This document shows positions 1 to 5,736 of a stretch of DNA of 5,793 bases, one piece after another. Position 1 is the stretch's first letter; every line of letters begins with the position of its first letter. The notes beneath the pieces were generated by a model. It did not search any database. It had not been told where the DNA came from and saw only the letters and a list, made by a program, of their open reading frames with translations. This DNA comes from DASUSF01 sp036375275 (GTDB lineage Bacteria; Pseudomonadota; Alphaproteobacteria; Geminicoccales; Geminicoccaceae): assembly GCA_036375275.1 (NCBI GenBank), contig DASUSF010000217.1, forward strand, positions 1 to 5,793, in the 5' to 3' direction. Position numbers and translations under genes: made by a program.

Positions 1-156
1 GGCGTCGACCGGTTCGGCCACTTCGAGGCCGAGCCGGCGCCGGCCGCCGACCTCGCGCCGGAGGCGGTCGCCTACCACAGCGCCGTCCGCGAGCGGCGGA
101 TGGGGGTGCTGATGCGGGGCGCCGAGCGCCCGGCCGCCACCGCGCCCGCCGGCTGA
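1..156 (+). CDS. C-terminal end of an unidentified protein (5' truncated by window edge)
   Basis: An open frame enters from the left edge in phase 1 and ends at TGA 154-156, giving 51 residues (GVDRFGHFEAEP... ending in ATAPAG). Every sense codon ends in G or C, which matches the codon bias of the confirmed genes here and is the main reason to call it coding. The tail is rich in Ala, Pro, Arg and Glu and shows no transmembrane segment or motif that I recognise, so I give no function. It lies 39 bases upstream of the DUF1028 gene on the same strand with no obvious promoter or terminator between them, so the two are probably co-transcribed. The missing N-terminal part would be needed to name the family. 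Confidence 0.7.
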   Translation, partial: GVDRFGHFEAEPAPAADLAPEAVAYHSAVRERRMGVLMRGAERPAATAPAG

Positions 157-177
157 GCCCCGCCGGGCGGCACGCGC

Positions 178-185
178 GAGAAGGA
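178..185 (+). promoter_or_regulatory. Shine-Dalgarno site for the DUF1028 gene
   Basis: The purine tract GAGAAGGA ends 10 bases before ATG 196. It is the clearest ribosome binding site in the window and supports the ATG at 196 as the start, which also places the conserved family N-terminus (ATFSIVARDP) a few residues inside the protein. Confidence 0.6.
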
Positions 186-195
186 CGCCGAGCCG

Positions 196-912
196 ATGTC
201 GATCCGCTTCGCGACCTTCTCGATCGTGGCCCGCGATCCCGCGAGCGGCTGGCTCGGGATCGGCATCGCGAGCCGGCCGCCATGCGTCGGCAGCCACTGC
301 CCGCTGATCCGGCCGGGGCTCGGCGCCGCCGTGACCCAGGCCTGGACCAACCCCTACCTCAGCCACCGGGTGATGGAGCGGCTCGAACGGGGGGCCGGCG
401 CCAGGGAAGCGCTCGATGCCGTGATCGCCGCCGAGACCGATGCCGAGCTGCGTCAGGTCGGGGTGGTCGACGCCCGGGGCGAGGTGGCGGCGTTCACCGG
501 CGCCGGCACCGATCCGGCCGGCGGCCATCGGATCGGCGACCAGGTCACGGTCCAGGGCAACATGCTGGCCGAGGAGACGGTGCTCGACGCGATGCACGAC
601 GCCTTCGTCGCCGCGTCGGAGCGGCCCTTCCCGGAGCGGCTGCTGGCTGCGCTCGTGGCCGGCCAGGGGGAGGGCGGCGACGCCCGCGGGACCCGCTCGG
701 CCAACCTTCGGGTGCTGGGCGAGGAGGTCTATCCGCTGATGGATCTCCGGATCGACTGGCACGAGGAGCCCGTCGCCGCGCTCGAGCGGCTCTACCGCGT
801 CGCCGAGCGCGAGCTGTTCCCGTTCATCGGGGCGCTGCCGACCCGCGCCAACCCGCGCGGCCAGTTCGAGGCGGTCCGGGCGCAGATGAGCCCGCCGCCC
901 CGGCGGGGCTGA
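196..912 (+). CDS. DUF1028 family protein (predicted Ntn-hydrolase-like fold)
   Basis: This is a complete 238-residue protein that I recognise as DUF1028. The diagnostic blocks are present in order: TFSIVARDP (7-15), LGIGIASR (20-27), VGSHCP (31-36), TQAWTNPYL (47-55), RQVGVVDARG (86-95), the AFTG block (99-102) with GGHRIGD after it (109-115), VQGNMLA (119-125), and a late Gly-rich segment, AGQGEGGDARGTRSA (155-169). The length is normal for the family and there is no signal peptide, so it is probably cytoplasmic. The family is assigned to the Ntn-hydrolase-like clan, but its substrate is not established; an amide or peptide hydrolase role is only inference. Thr7 is the candidate nucleophile if the short leader is removed. 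The start is ATG 196 with a good ribosome binding site. It follows an unidentified gene on the same strand and converges on trpE, 15 bases between stops. Confidence 0.88.
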   Translation: MSIRFATFSIVARDPASGWLGIGIASRPPCVGSHCPLIRPGLGAAVTQAWTNPYLSHRVMERLERGAGAREALDAVIAAETDAELRQVGVVDARGEVAAFTGAGTDPAGGHRIGDQVTVQGNMLAEETVLDAMHDAFVAASERPFPERLLAALVAGQGEGGDARGTRSANLRVLGEEVYPLMDLRIDWHEEPVAALERLYRVAERELFPFIGALPTRANPRGQFEAVRAQMSPPPRRG

Positions 913-930
913 AAGCCGGCGCGGGGCTCA
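887..930. terminator. Possible bidirectional hairpin terminator between convergent genes
   Basis: A perfect 7-base inverted repeat, TGAGCCC at 887-893 and GGGCTCA at 924-930, spans the two facing stop codons. An alternative inner hairpin pairs 889-896 with 902-910 (8 pairs, one bulged G, 5-base loop). There is no T-run on either side, so this is not a canonical intrinsic terminator. The position at the junction of two convergent genes is the main argument. In DNA this GC-rich, such repeats also occur by chance. Confidence 0.3.
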
Positions 931-2430
931 GCCGCCGCGGGCGAAGCGGACCGCTTCCTCGGCCGCCCGGATCAGCGCCTGGGCCTTGTTCCGGCTCTCC
1001 TGGTATTCGGCTTCGGGATCGCTGTCCGCGACCACGCCGCCGCCCGCCTGGACGAACATCGTCCGATCCTTGACCAGTGCGGTCCTGAGCGCGATGCAGG
1101 TGTCCATCGTCCCGTCGGCCCCGAAATAGCCGACCGCGCCGGCGTAGATCCCCCGGCGCTCCGACTCCAGCTCGTCGATGATCTCCATCGCCCGGACCTT
1201 GGGCGCGCCGGAGACGGTGCCGGCGGGAAAGCCGGCGATCAGGGCGTCGAGCGCATCCGCACCCTCGCGGATCCGCCCCTCGACGTTCGAGACGATGTGC
1301 ATGACGTGGCTGTACAGCTCGACGATCATCTTCTCGGTGACCCGCACCGTCCCGACCTCGGCGACCCGCCCGACGTCGTTGCGGCCGAGGTCGAGCAGCA
1401 TCAGATGCTCGGCGAGCTCCTTCGGATCGCCGAGCAGATCGGCGGACAGCGCCGCATCCTCCTCCCGGTCCCGGCCACGCCGGCGGGTGCCGGCGATCGG
1501 GCGGATGGTGACCGTGCCGTCGCGCAGCCGGACCAGAATCTCCGGGCTCGAGCCGACGAGCGAGAAGCCGTCGAAATCGAGATGGAACAGGAACGGCGAC
1601 GGATTGAGCCGGCGCAGCGAGCGGTAGAGCGAGAAGGCCGGCAGGTCGAAGTCGAGCTCGAACCGCTGCGAGGGCACCACCTGGAAAATGTCGCCCGCAC
1701 GGATGTACTCCTTCGCCCGCTCGACCATCTCGTGGTAGCGCTCGCGGGTGACGTTGGAGCGCGCCTCGGGCAGGTGGACCGGGCCGCGGTCGAGGCTCCG
1801 GTGCGGCAGGCCGCGGTCGAAATCGGCGACCACGTCGGCCAGACGCTCGCGCGCGAGGTCGTAGGCCGCCCGGGCGGACAGCCCCGCCGACGGCCAGACC
1901 GGGGTCACGATCACCACCTGGTCCTGGACGTTGTCGAAGATCGCGACCACGGTCGGGCGGGTGAACACCGCGTCGGGGATGCCGAGCACGTCCGGGTTGA
2001 CCTCCGGCAGGCGCTCCATCCGGCGGACCATGTCGTAAGCGAGGTAGCCGAACAGGCCGGCCGCCATTGGCGGCAGCTCGGACGGCAGCACCATCCGGGT
2101 GCTCCGGATCAGCTGCCTCAGGTCGGCGAGGGCATCCTCGGAGGACGGCGCGAAGGCGTCCGGGTCATGCCGGGCCTGCCGGTTGATCTCGGAGCGCTGC
2201 CCGAAGCAGCGCCAGACCAGGTCCGGCTTCAGCCCGATCGCCGAGTAGCGGCCGCGCACGGCCCCGCCCTCGACCGATTCGAACAGGAACGAGTAGGGCC
2301 GCTCGGCGCCGAGCTTGAGCATCGCCGAGACCGGGGTCTCCAGATCGGCGACGAGCGTCGTCCAGACCGCCTGCGCCCGTCCGGCGTCATAGGCCTCGAC
2401 GAAGGCGCCCAGCTCCGGTTGGGGTGCCAC
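928..2430 (-). CDS. trpE: Anthranilate synthase component I
   Basis: This 500-residue enzyme converts chorismate to anthranilate, the first committed step of tryptophan synthesis, using ammonia supplied by the TrpG glutaminase. The N-terminal domain (about 20-165) carries FLFES (48-52), corresponding to the LLES-type tryptophan feedback site. The chorismate-binding domain (about 225-490) shows DIFQVVPSQRF (247-257), SPEILVRL (295-302), PIAGTRRRG (311-319), DLGRNDVGR (347-355), SHVMHIVSNVEG (374-385; His378 aligns with the catalytic His), FPAGTVSGAPK (401-411), and YQESRNKAQ (476-484). These blocks mark TrpE rather than PabB, although the two families are related. There is no fused TrpG domain. 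The start is GTG 2430-2428, the only start codon between the upstream in-frame stop and the conserved N-terminus. No clear ribosome binding site is visible. It sits 9 bases after ppiD, so translational coupling is likely. Confidence 0.95.
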   Translation of the reverse strand: MAPQPELGAFVEAYDAGRAQAVWTTLVADLETPVSAMLKLGAERPYSFLFESVEGGAVRGRYSAIGLKPDLVWRCFGQRSEINRQARHDPDAFAPSSEDALADLRQLIRSTRMVLPSELPPMAAGLFGYLAYDMVRRMERLPEVNPDVLGIPDAVFTRPTVVAIFDNVQDQVVIVTPVWPSAGLSARAAYDLARERLADVVADFDRGLPHRSLDRGPVHLPEARSNVTRERYHEMVERAKEYIRAGDIFQVVPSQRFELDFDLPAFSLYRSLRRLNPSPFLFHLDFDGFSLVGSSPEILVRLRDGTVTIRPIAGTRRRGRDREEDAALSADLLGDPKELAEHLMLLDLGRNDVGRVAEVGTVRVTEKMIVELYSHVMHIVSNVEGRIREGADALDALIAGFPAGTVSGAPKVRAMEIIDELESERRGIYAGAVGYFGADGTMDTCIALRTALVKDRTMFVQAGGGVVADSDPEAEYQESRNKAQALIRAAEEAVRFARGG

Positions 2431-2439
2431 GGCAGGGTC

Positions 2440-4359
2440 TCAGAAGACGCTGCCGGCAGGGCCGGACACGCCGTCGACCCGCCCGAGCCGGGCGACCTCC
2501 TCGGTGTCGATGCTGACCTCGAAGTCGCGGCGCAGCGCGGCGCCGAACTGGCTCAGGATGTCGTTGCGCATCTCGGCCTCGATCTCGGCCTCGACCTGCT
2601 CCAGCCCCTCGGGGTCGTCCGCGGGATTGGCCCCGATCACCTCGTCGGTGGTGACCACGGCGAAGCCGTCCGGCACCTCCACCGGCTCCTCCGCGAAGTC
2701 TCCGGGCGGGGTCGCGAAGAGCGCCTGCACGACGGCGGTGTTCACCGCCCCGTCCACGCTGCCGCCGGTCCGGCGGACCGACTCGATCGGCTGGACCTGC
2801 AGGCCGGCCTGCTCCGCCACCTGATCGAACCCGATCTCGCTCCCGAGCTTCCCGATCAGCTCCGCCGCGCGCTCCCGGGCGAGGCGCCGGCGCTCCCCGG
2901 TCTGCCACGCCTCGACCAGCTGGTCCCGGACCTCCTCGACCGGGCGGAGCCGCGGCGCCACCACCTCGTCGACCCGGAGCACGAAATAGCCGCCGTCCTC
3001 ACTCTCCTCGAGCAGGCTGGTCTCGCCCGCGGGTGTGGTCAGGGCCACGTCGAGGAAGTCGGCCCCCGAGGGCAGCCCCTCGATCGGCTCGCCCTCGGGG
3101 CCGCGGCCGCTCGGATCGACCGCCGGGACATGCTCGACCTCGAGCCCGAGGGCCGCGGCCGCGTCCTCGAGCGGGGCGCCGGCGGCGAGCTCGTCGTCGA
3201 GCGCGTTGGCGAGGCCCGGCAGCTGCTCGCTCGCCTCCTCGAGGACCAATTCCTCGGCGATCGCGTCCCGGACCGCCTCGAAGGGGACGACCTGCTCCTC
3301 CTCGATCCCGGTGACCCGGAACAGGTGCCAGCCGAACGGGCTCTTGACCGGATCGCTGACCTCGCCCTCGCCGAGCATGAAGATCGCGTCCTCGAGCTCC
3401 GCGGGCAGCTGGCCGGGGCTGACCTCGCCGAGGTCGCTGAAGCTGGCGCCGTCGACCGGCGCCGCGGCCTGCTCGAAGGCGGCGCCCTCCTCGACCGCCC
3501 GGTCGACCGCCTGGATGGCCTCCTCCTCGCTGGCCAGGATCTGCTCGACCTTCCGCGCCTCCGGCTCCCGGTACTGGTCGATCCGCCGCTGGTACGCGGC
3601 CTCGATCTCGCTCTCCTCGACGGCGACCTCGTCGGCCAGGTCCTCGGGCCCGAGGGTGACGAAGGTCAGGGCCCGGAGCTCCGGCGCGGTGAACTGCTGC
3701 TCGTTGGCGCTGTGATACTCGGCGAGCTGCTCGTCGCTCGGCTCCGGCACCGCCTCGATCGAGGCGGGTGTGACCACGATCATCCGCCCGCGCCGCTGTT
3801 CGTTCTGGTGCCGGTAGAGCGGGTCGACGAGGGCCTGGGGGGCCTCGACCGCCGCGATCAGGCTGTCGGTCAAGGTGCCGCGGATGAGGTCCTGGCGGAG
3901 CATCGCGAGGTAGCCGTCCTCGCTGAGCCCGTTCGCCAGGAGGAGCTGCTCGAAGCGGCCACGGTCGAACTGGCCCGCGGTCTGGAAGGCCGGGTTGTCG
4001 ACGACCATCTGCCGAAGCGTGGCGTCGTCGACGACCAGGCCCATCTCCCGGGCGCGAAGGTCGATCAACCGGCGCGCGATGAGATCCTGCAGCGCCTGCT
4101 GCATGAGACCGAGCTGGACGGCTTGATCGCGCTCGATGCCGGTGCCGAGGCGGCGCTGGACGTTCTCGACCACGCGCTCGAACTCGGTGGACAGCTCGCT
4201 CGCCAGGATCTCGGAATCGCCGACCTCGGCAACCACCGGGTTCTGCCCGCCGCCGTAGAAAATGTCGCCGATGCCCCAGACGGCGAAGCTCGCGACCAGC
4301 AGGAGGAGCAGAATCTTGACGACCCAGGAGCCGGCCTGCTTGCGGATGGAGTTCAACAT
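2440..4359 (-). CDS. ppiD: PpiD-like periplasmic chaperone / peptidylprolyl isomerase (SurA_N domain, parvulin-like domain)
   Basis: This 639-residue protein has a short cytoplasmic start (MLNSIRKQAG), one membrane anchor at about 13-31 and a large periplasmic part. The SurA-like N-terminal chaperone region covers about 35-225. A parvulin-type domain lies at about 268-350, shown by SDLGEVSPGQLP (308-319) and VSDPVKSPFGWHLFRV (334-349). A further degenerate region follows to the end (about 450-620). The length matches the PpiD family (about 620-640). The parvulin domain keeps the late His345, but the usual early His is replaced (KVEQIL, 270-275), so isomerase activity may be lost, as reported for E. 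coli PpiD. The likely role is assisting folding of proteins leaving the Sec translocon. The periplasmic part is strongly acidic. The start fits the canonical family N-terminus; no clear ribosome binding site is visible. It is first gene of a unit with trpE and diverges from tpiA-secG. Confidence 0.92.
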   Translation of the reverse strand: MLNSIRKQAGSWVVKILLLLLVASFAVWGIGDIFYGGGQNPVVAEVGDSEILASELSTEFERVVENVQRRLGTGIERDQAVQLGLMQQALQDLIARRLIDLRAREMGLVVDDATLRQMVVDNPAFQTAGQFDRGRFEQLLLANGLSEDGYLAMLRQDLIRGTLTDSLIAAVEAPQALVDPLYRHQNEQRRGRMIVVTPASIEAVPEPSDEQLAEYHSANEQQFTAPELRALTFVTLGPEDLADEVAVEESEIEAAYQRRIDQYREPEARKVEQILASEEEAIQAVDRAVEEGAAFEQAAAPVDGASFSDLGEVSPGQLPAELEDAIFMLGEGEVSDPVKSPFGWHLFRVTGIEEEQVVPFEAVRDAIAEELVLEEASEQLPGLANALDDELAAGAPLEDAAAALGLEVEHVPAVDPSGRGPEGEPIEGLPSGADFLDVALTTPAGETSLLEESEDGGYFVLRVDEVVAPRLRPVEEVRDQLVEAWQTGERRRLARERAAELIGKLGSEIGFDQVAEQAGLQVQPIESVRRTGGSVDGAVNTAVVQALFATPPGDFAEEPVEVPDGFAVVTTDEVIGANPADDPEGLEQVEAEIEAEMRNDILSQFGAALRRDFEVSIDTEEVARLGRVDGVSGPAGSVF

Positions 4360-4413
4360 GGCGCGGGATCTGTGTTTGGACGGCCTGACCGGCAGCCGCG
4401 TTGCGAGGGGCGC

Positions 4414-4441
4414 AATCTAGCAGCCGGATGAGGCCCGGCAA
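4414..4441 (-). promoter_or_regulatory. Candidate promoter for ppiD-trpE
   Basis: On the minus strand, TTGCCG (4441-4436) is followed after 16 bases by TAGATT (4419-4414), with TGC immediately upstream, giving an extended -10 of the form TGcTAGATT. The predicted transcription start near 4407 leaves an untranslated leader of roughly 45-50 bases before ATG 4359. That is too short for a tryptophan attenuator with a leader peptide. Matches to the sigma-70 consensus are partial (4 of 6 in each box). Confidence 0.45.
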
Positions 4442-4466
4442 CCGCCAATCGCCGGCCAGGGCATCG

Positions 4467-4496
4467 TTGGCATCGCTCGAGACGTCATGCTAGAGA
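4467..4496 (+). promoter_or_regulatory. Candidate promoter for tpiA-secG
   Basis: TTGGCA (4467-4472) lies upstream of TAGAGA (4491-4496), with TGC just before it giving an extended -10 form TGcTAGAGA. Spacing is 18 bases, or 17 if the -10 is read as CTAGAG. A start near 4503 would leave a leader of about 40 bases before ATG 4546. The -10 matches the E. coli consensus only moderately, but the same heptamer TGCTAGA appears in the opposite-strand ppiD promoter. Confidence 0.45.
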
Positions 4497-4545
4497 GACG
4501 CCGCCCCGGTGGAGCGACCTCTCGACAGCAGGGACCCGATCGAAC

Positions 4546-5301
4546 ATGACCTTCGCGCGGCCGGTCGTGGTTGGCAACTGGAAGATGAACGGGCTGCGCG
4601 CCGACGGCGAGACCCTGGCCCGGGCGGTCGTGGCGGGAGCCGGCCCGGACGGGACGCTCGGCGTCTGCCCGCCGGCGACCCTGACCCTTCTGGTCGGGGA
4701 GCGGCTCGGGCCCAGCGGTGTCCTCCTCGGCGGCCAGGACTGCGCGGCGGCGGCCAAGGGCGCCTTCACCGGCGACATCGCGGCGCCGATGCTCGCCGAT
4801 CTCGGCTGCCGGCTGGTGATCGTCGGCCATTCCGAGCGCCGCCATGGGCACGGCGAGGACGACGCGCTGGTCAGAGCCAAGGCGGAGGCGGCCGGGGCCG
4901 CCGGCCTGGTGCCGATCGTCTGCGTCGGCGAGACCGAGACCGAGAAGGACGAGGGCCGGACGCTGGAGGTGCTCGACCGGCAGCTCGACGGCAGCGTGCC
5001 GCCGGGGCTGGACGGCGCGAGCCTGATCGTCGCCTACGAGCCGGTCTGGGCGATCGGCACCGGACGGAGCGCCACGGCCGACGAGATCCGGCGGGCGCAC
5101 CGGCACATCCGCGCCCGGCTCGGCGGGCTCTCCCGCGACGGCGCCGACGTGGCCCTGCTCTACGGCGGCTCGGTCAAGGCCGACAATGCGGCCGAGATCA
5201 TGGCGATCGCCGACGTCGACGGCGTGCTGGTCGGCGGCGCCAGCCTTGATGCCGCGGCCTTTCTCGCCATCTACCAGGCAGGCCTCGCGGCCCGCGCCTG
5301 A
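4546..5301 (+). CDS. tpiA: Triosephosphate isomerase
   Basis: This 251-residue cytoplasmic TIM-barrel enzyme interconverts dihydroxyacetone phosphate and glyceraldehyde 3-phosphate in glycolysis and gluconeogenesis. All catalytic elements are visible: GNWKMN (10-15; Asn11 and Lys13), VGHSERR (93-99; electrophile His95), the supporting Glu104, AYEPVWAIGTG (163-173; general base Glu165 followed by flexible loop 6), YGGSVK (206-211), and the phosphate-binding GVLVGGASL (226-234). The residue numbers coincide with classical vertebrate TIM numbering. The length is normal for bacteria and nothing is missing. ATG 4546 is chosen because the conserved N-terminus follows directly. Only a weak purine stretch (CAGGGA, 4529-4534) lies upstream. 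It diverges from ppiD and is probably co-transcribed with secG, 26 bases downstream, an order common in alphaproteobacteria. Confidence 0.97.
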   Translation: MTFARPVVVGNWKMNGLRADGETLARAVVAGAGPDGTLGVCPPATLTLLVGERLGPSGVLLGGQDCAAAAKGAFTGDIAAPMLADLGCRLVIVGHSERRHGHGEDDALVRAKAEAAGAAGLVPIVCVGETETEKDEGRTLEVLDRQLDGSVPPGLDGASLIVAYEPVWAIGTGRSATADEIRRAHRHIRARLGGLSRDGADVALLYGGSVKADNAAEIMAIADVDGVLVGGASLDAAAFLAIYQAGLAARA

Positions 5302-5327
5302 GCGCACGACCCGGACGGACCCCTGCC

Positions 5328-5648
5328 ATGACGACCATCGTTCTGATCATCCATCTCGTGATCGCGCTCGCGCTGGTCGGCGTGATCCTCCTGCAGCGGA
5401 GCGAGGGCGGCGCCCTCGGGATCGGCGGCGGCGGCGGCGGCGGGTTCCTCACCGGGCGCGGCCAGGCCAACCTCCTGACCCGGACCACCGCGTTCCTGGC
5501 CGTCGGCTTCATCACCACGAGCCTCGTGCTCGCGATTCTCGCGAGCCGGGCGACCGCCCCGACCTCGATCCTCGATCAGCCGGCCGCCACGACGGCCCCG
5601 ACCGCGCCGGCGGAGCCGGCGGAGCCGAGCGCGCCCGTCGCACAGTGA
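5328..5648 (+). CDS. secG: Protein translocase subunit SecG
   Basis: This 106-residue inner-membrane subunit of SecYEG assists preprotein translocation driven by SecA. It shows the SecG layout: membrane segment 1 (about 3-22), the diagnostic LLQRSEGG (21-28), a loop with seven consecutive glycines (33-39) and FLTGRGQANLLTR (40-52), then membrane segment 2 (about 53-72). After residue 73 comes a low-complexity tail rich in Ala, Pro and Thr with an AEPAEP repeat, of a kind often seen in alphaproteobacterial SecG and unlikely to be folded. ATG 5328 is preceded by GGACGGA (5313-5319) at 8 bases. It lies 26 bases after tpiA, with pyrG 88 bases downstream. The nearby ppiD product also acts at the Sec exit site, but on the opposite strand. 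Confidence 0.95.
   Translation: MTTIVLIIHLVIALALVGVILLQRSEGGALGIGGGGGGGFLTGRGQANLLTRTTAFLAVGFITTSLVLAILASRATAPTSILDQPAATTAPTAPAEPAEPSAPVAQ
5424..5444 (+). repeat. (GGC)6-GGG trinucleotide run within secG
   Basis: Six perfect GGC repeats followed by GGG encode Gly33 to Gly39 in the cytoplasmic loop of SecG. The glycine run is a conserved family feature, but its encoding by an almost perfect triplet repeat makes it open to in-frame length change. Confidence 0.85.
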
Positions 5649-5654
5649 GAAGAT

Positions 5655-5687
5655 GTCGGGGGCCGCGCAGCCGGGGCCCCTCGCGAC
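5655..5687 (+). terminator. GC-rich hairpin after secG, possible terminator or attenuating structure
   Basis: GGGGCC (5659-5664) pairs perfectly with GGCCCC (5675-5680) around a 10-base loop. The stem extends past a 3-base bulge (5681-5683) by GTCG (5655-5658) with CGAC (5684-5687). It begins 6 bases after the secG stop and sits just ahead of the pyrG promoter, so it could end tpiA-secG transcription. No T-run follows, so it could instead be an RNA 3'-end stabiliser, with readthrough into pyrG. Confidence 0.4.
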
Positions 5688-5698
5688 GCCCCGCCCCG

Positions 5699-5727
5699 TT
5701 GTCATTGCGCGGGGGCTCGGTGATAAT
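5699..5727 (+). promoter_or_regulatory. Predicted promoter of pyrG
   Basis: TTGTCA (5699-5704) and GATAAT (5722-5727) are separated by exactly 17 bases. Each box matches the sigma-70 consensus at 5 of 6 positions, the best promoter in the window. The -10 box ends 9 bases before ATG 5737, so the expected start of transcription falls at about 5734-5737, on or next to the start codon. Confidence 0.65.
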
Positions 5728-5736
5728 GCCCGCCCA

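Noticed and set aside
282..1073. A 263-codon + strand frame overlapping the DUF1028 gene and the end of trpE
   Set aside because: The translation is Arg/Gly/Ala/Pro-rich low-complexity sequence typical of an out-of-phase GC-rich frame, and it runs across the convergent gene junction.
2431..2439. A tryptophan attenuator or leader peptide ahead of trpE
   Set aside because: Only 9 bases separate ppiD and trpE, and the leader ahead of ppiD is predicted at about 45-50 bases with no Trp-rich short frame seen.
1297..4431. A 1044-codon open frame on the + strand opposite trpE and ppiD
   Set aside because: It is exactly codon-aligned antisense to both genes, which share a phase because their spacer is 9 bases. 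Stops would appear only where the real genes use TTA, CTA or TCA codons, which are avoided in this GC-rich coding. The product is Asp/Arg/Gly/Leu-rich with no recognisable domain.
2999..4441. A 480-codon - strand frame within ppiD in another phase
   Set aside because: Very Arg/Gly/Pro-rich translation, entirely overlapped by the well-supported ppiD frame.
4417..5307. A 296-codon - strand frame antisense to tpiA
   Set aside because: tpiA on the + strand has every catalytic motif; the antisense frame is explained by the absence of TTA, CTA and TCA codons and shows no domain.
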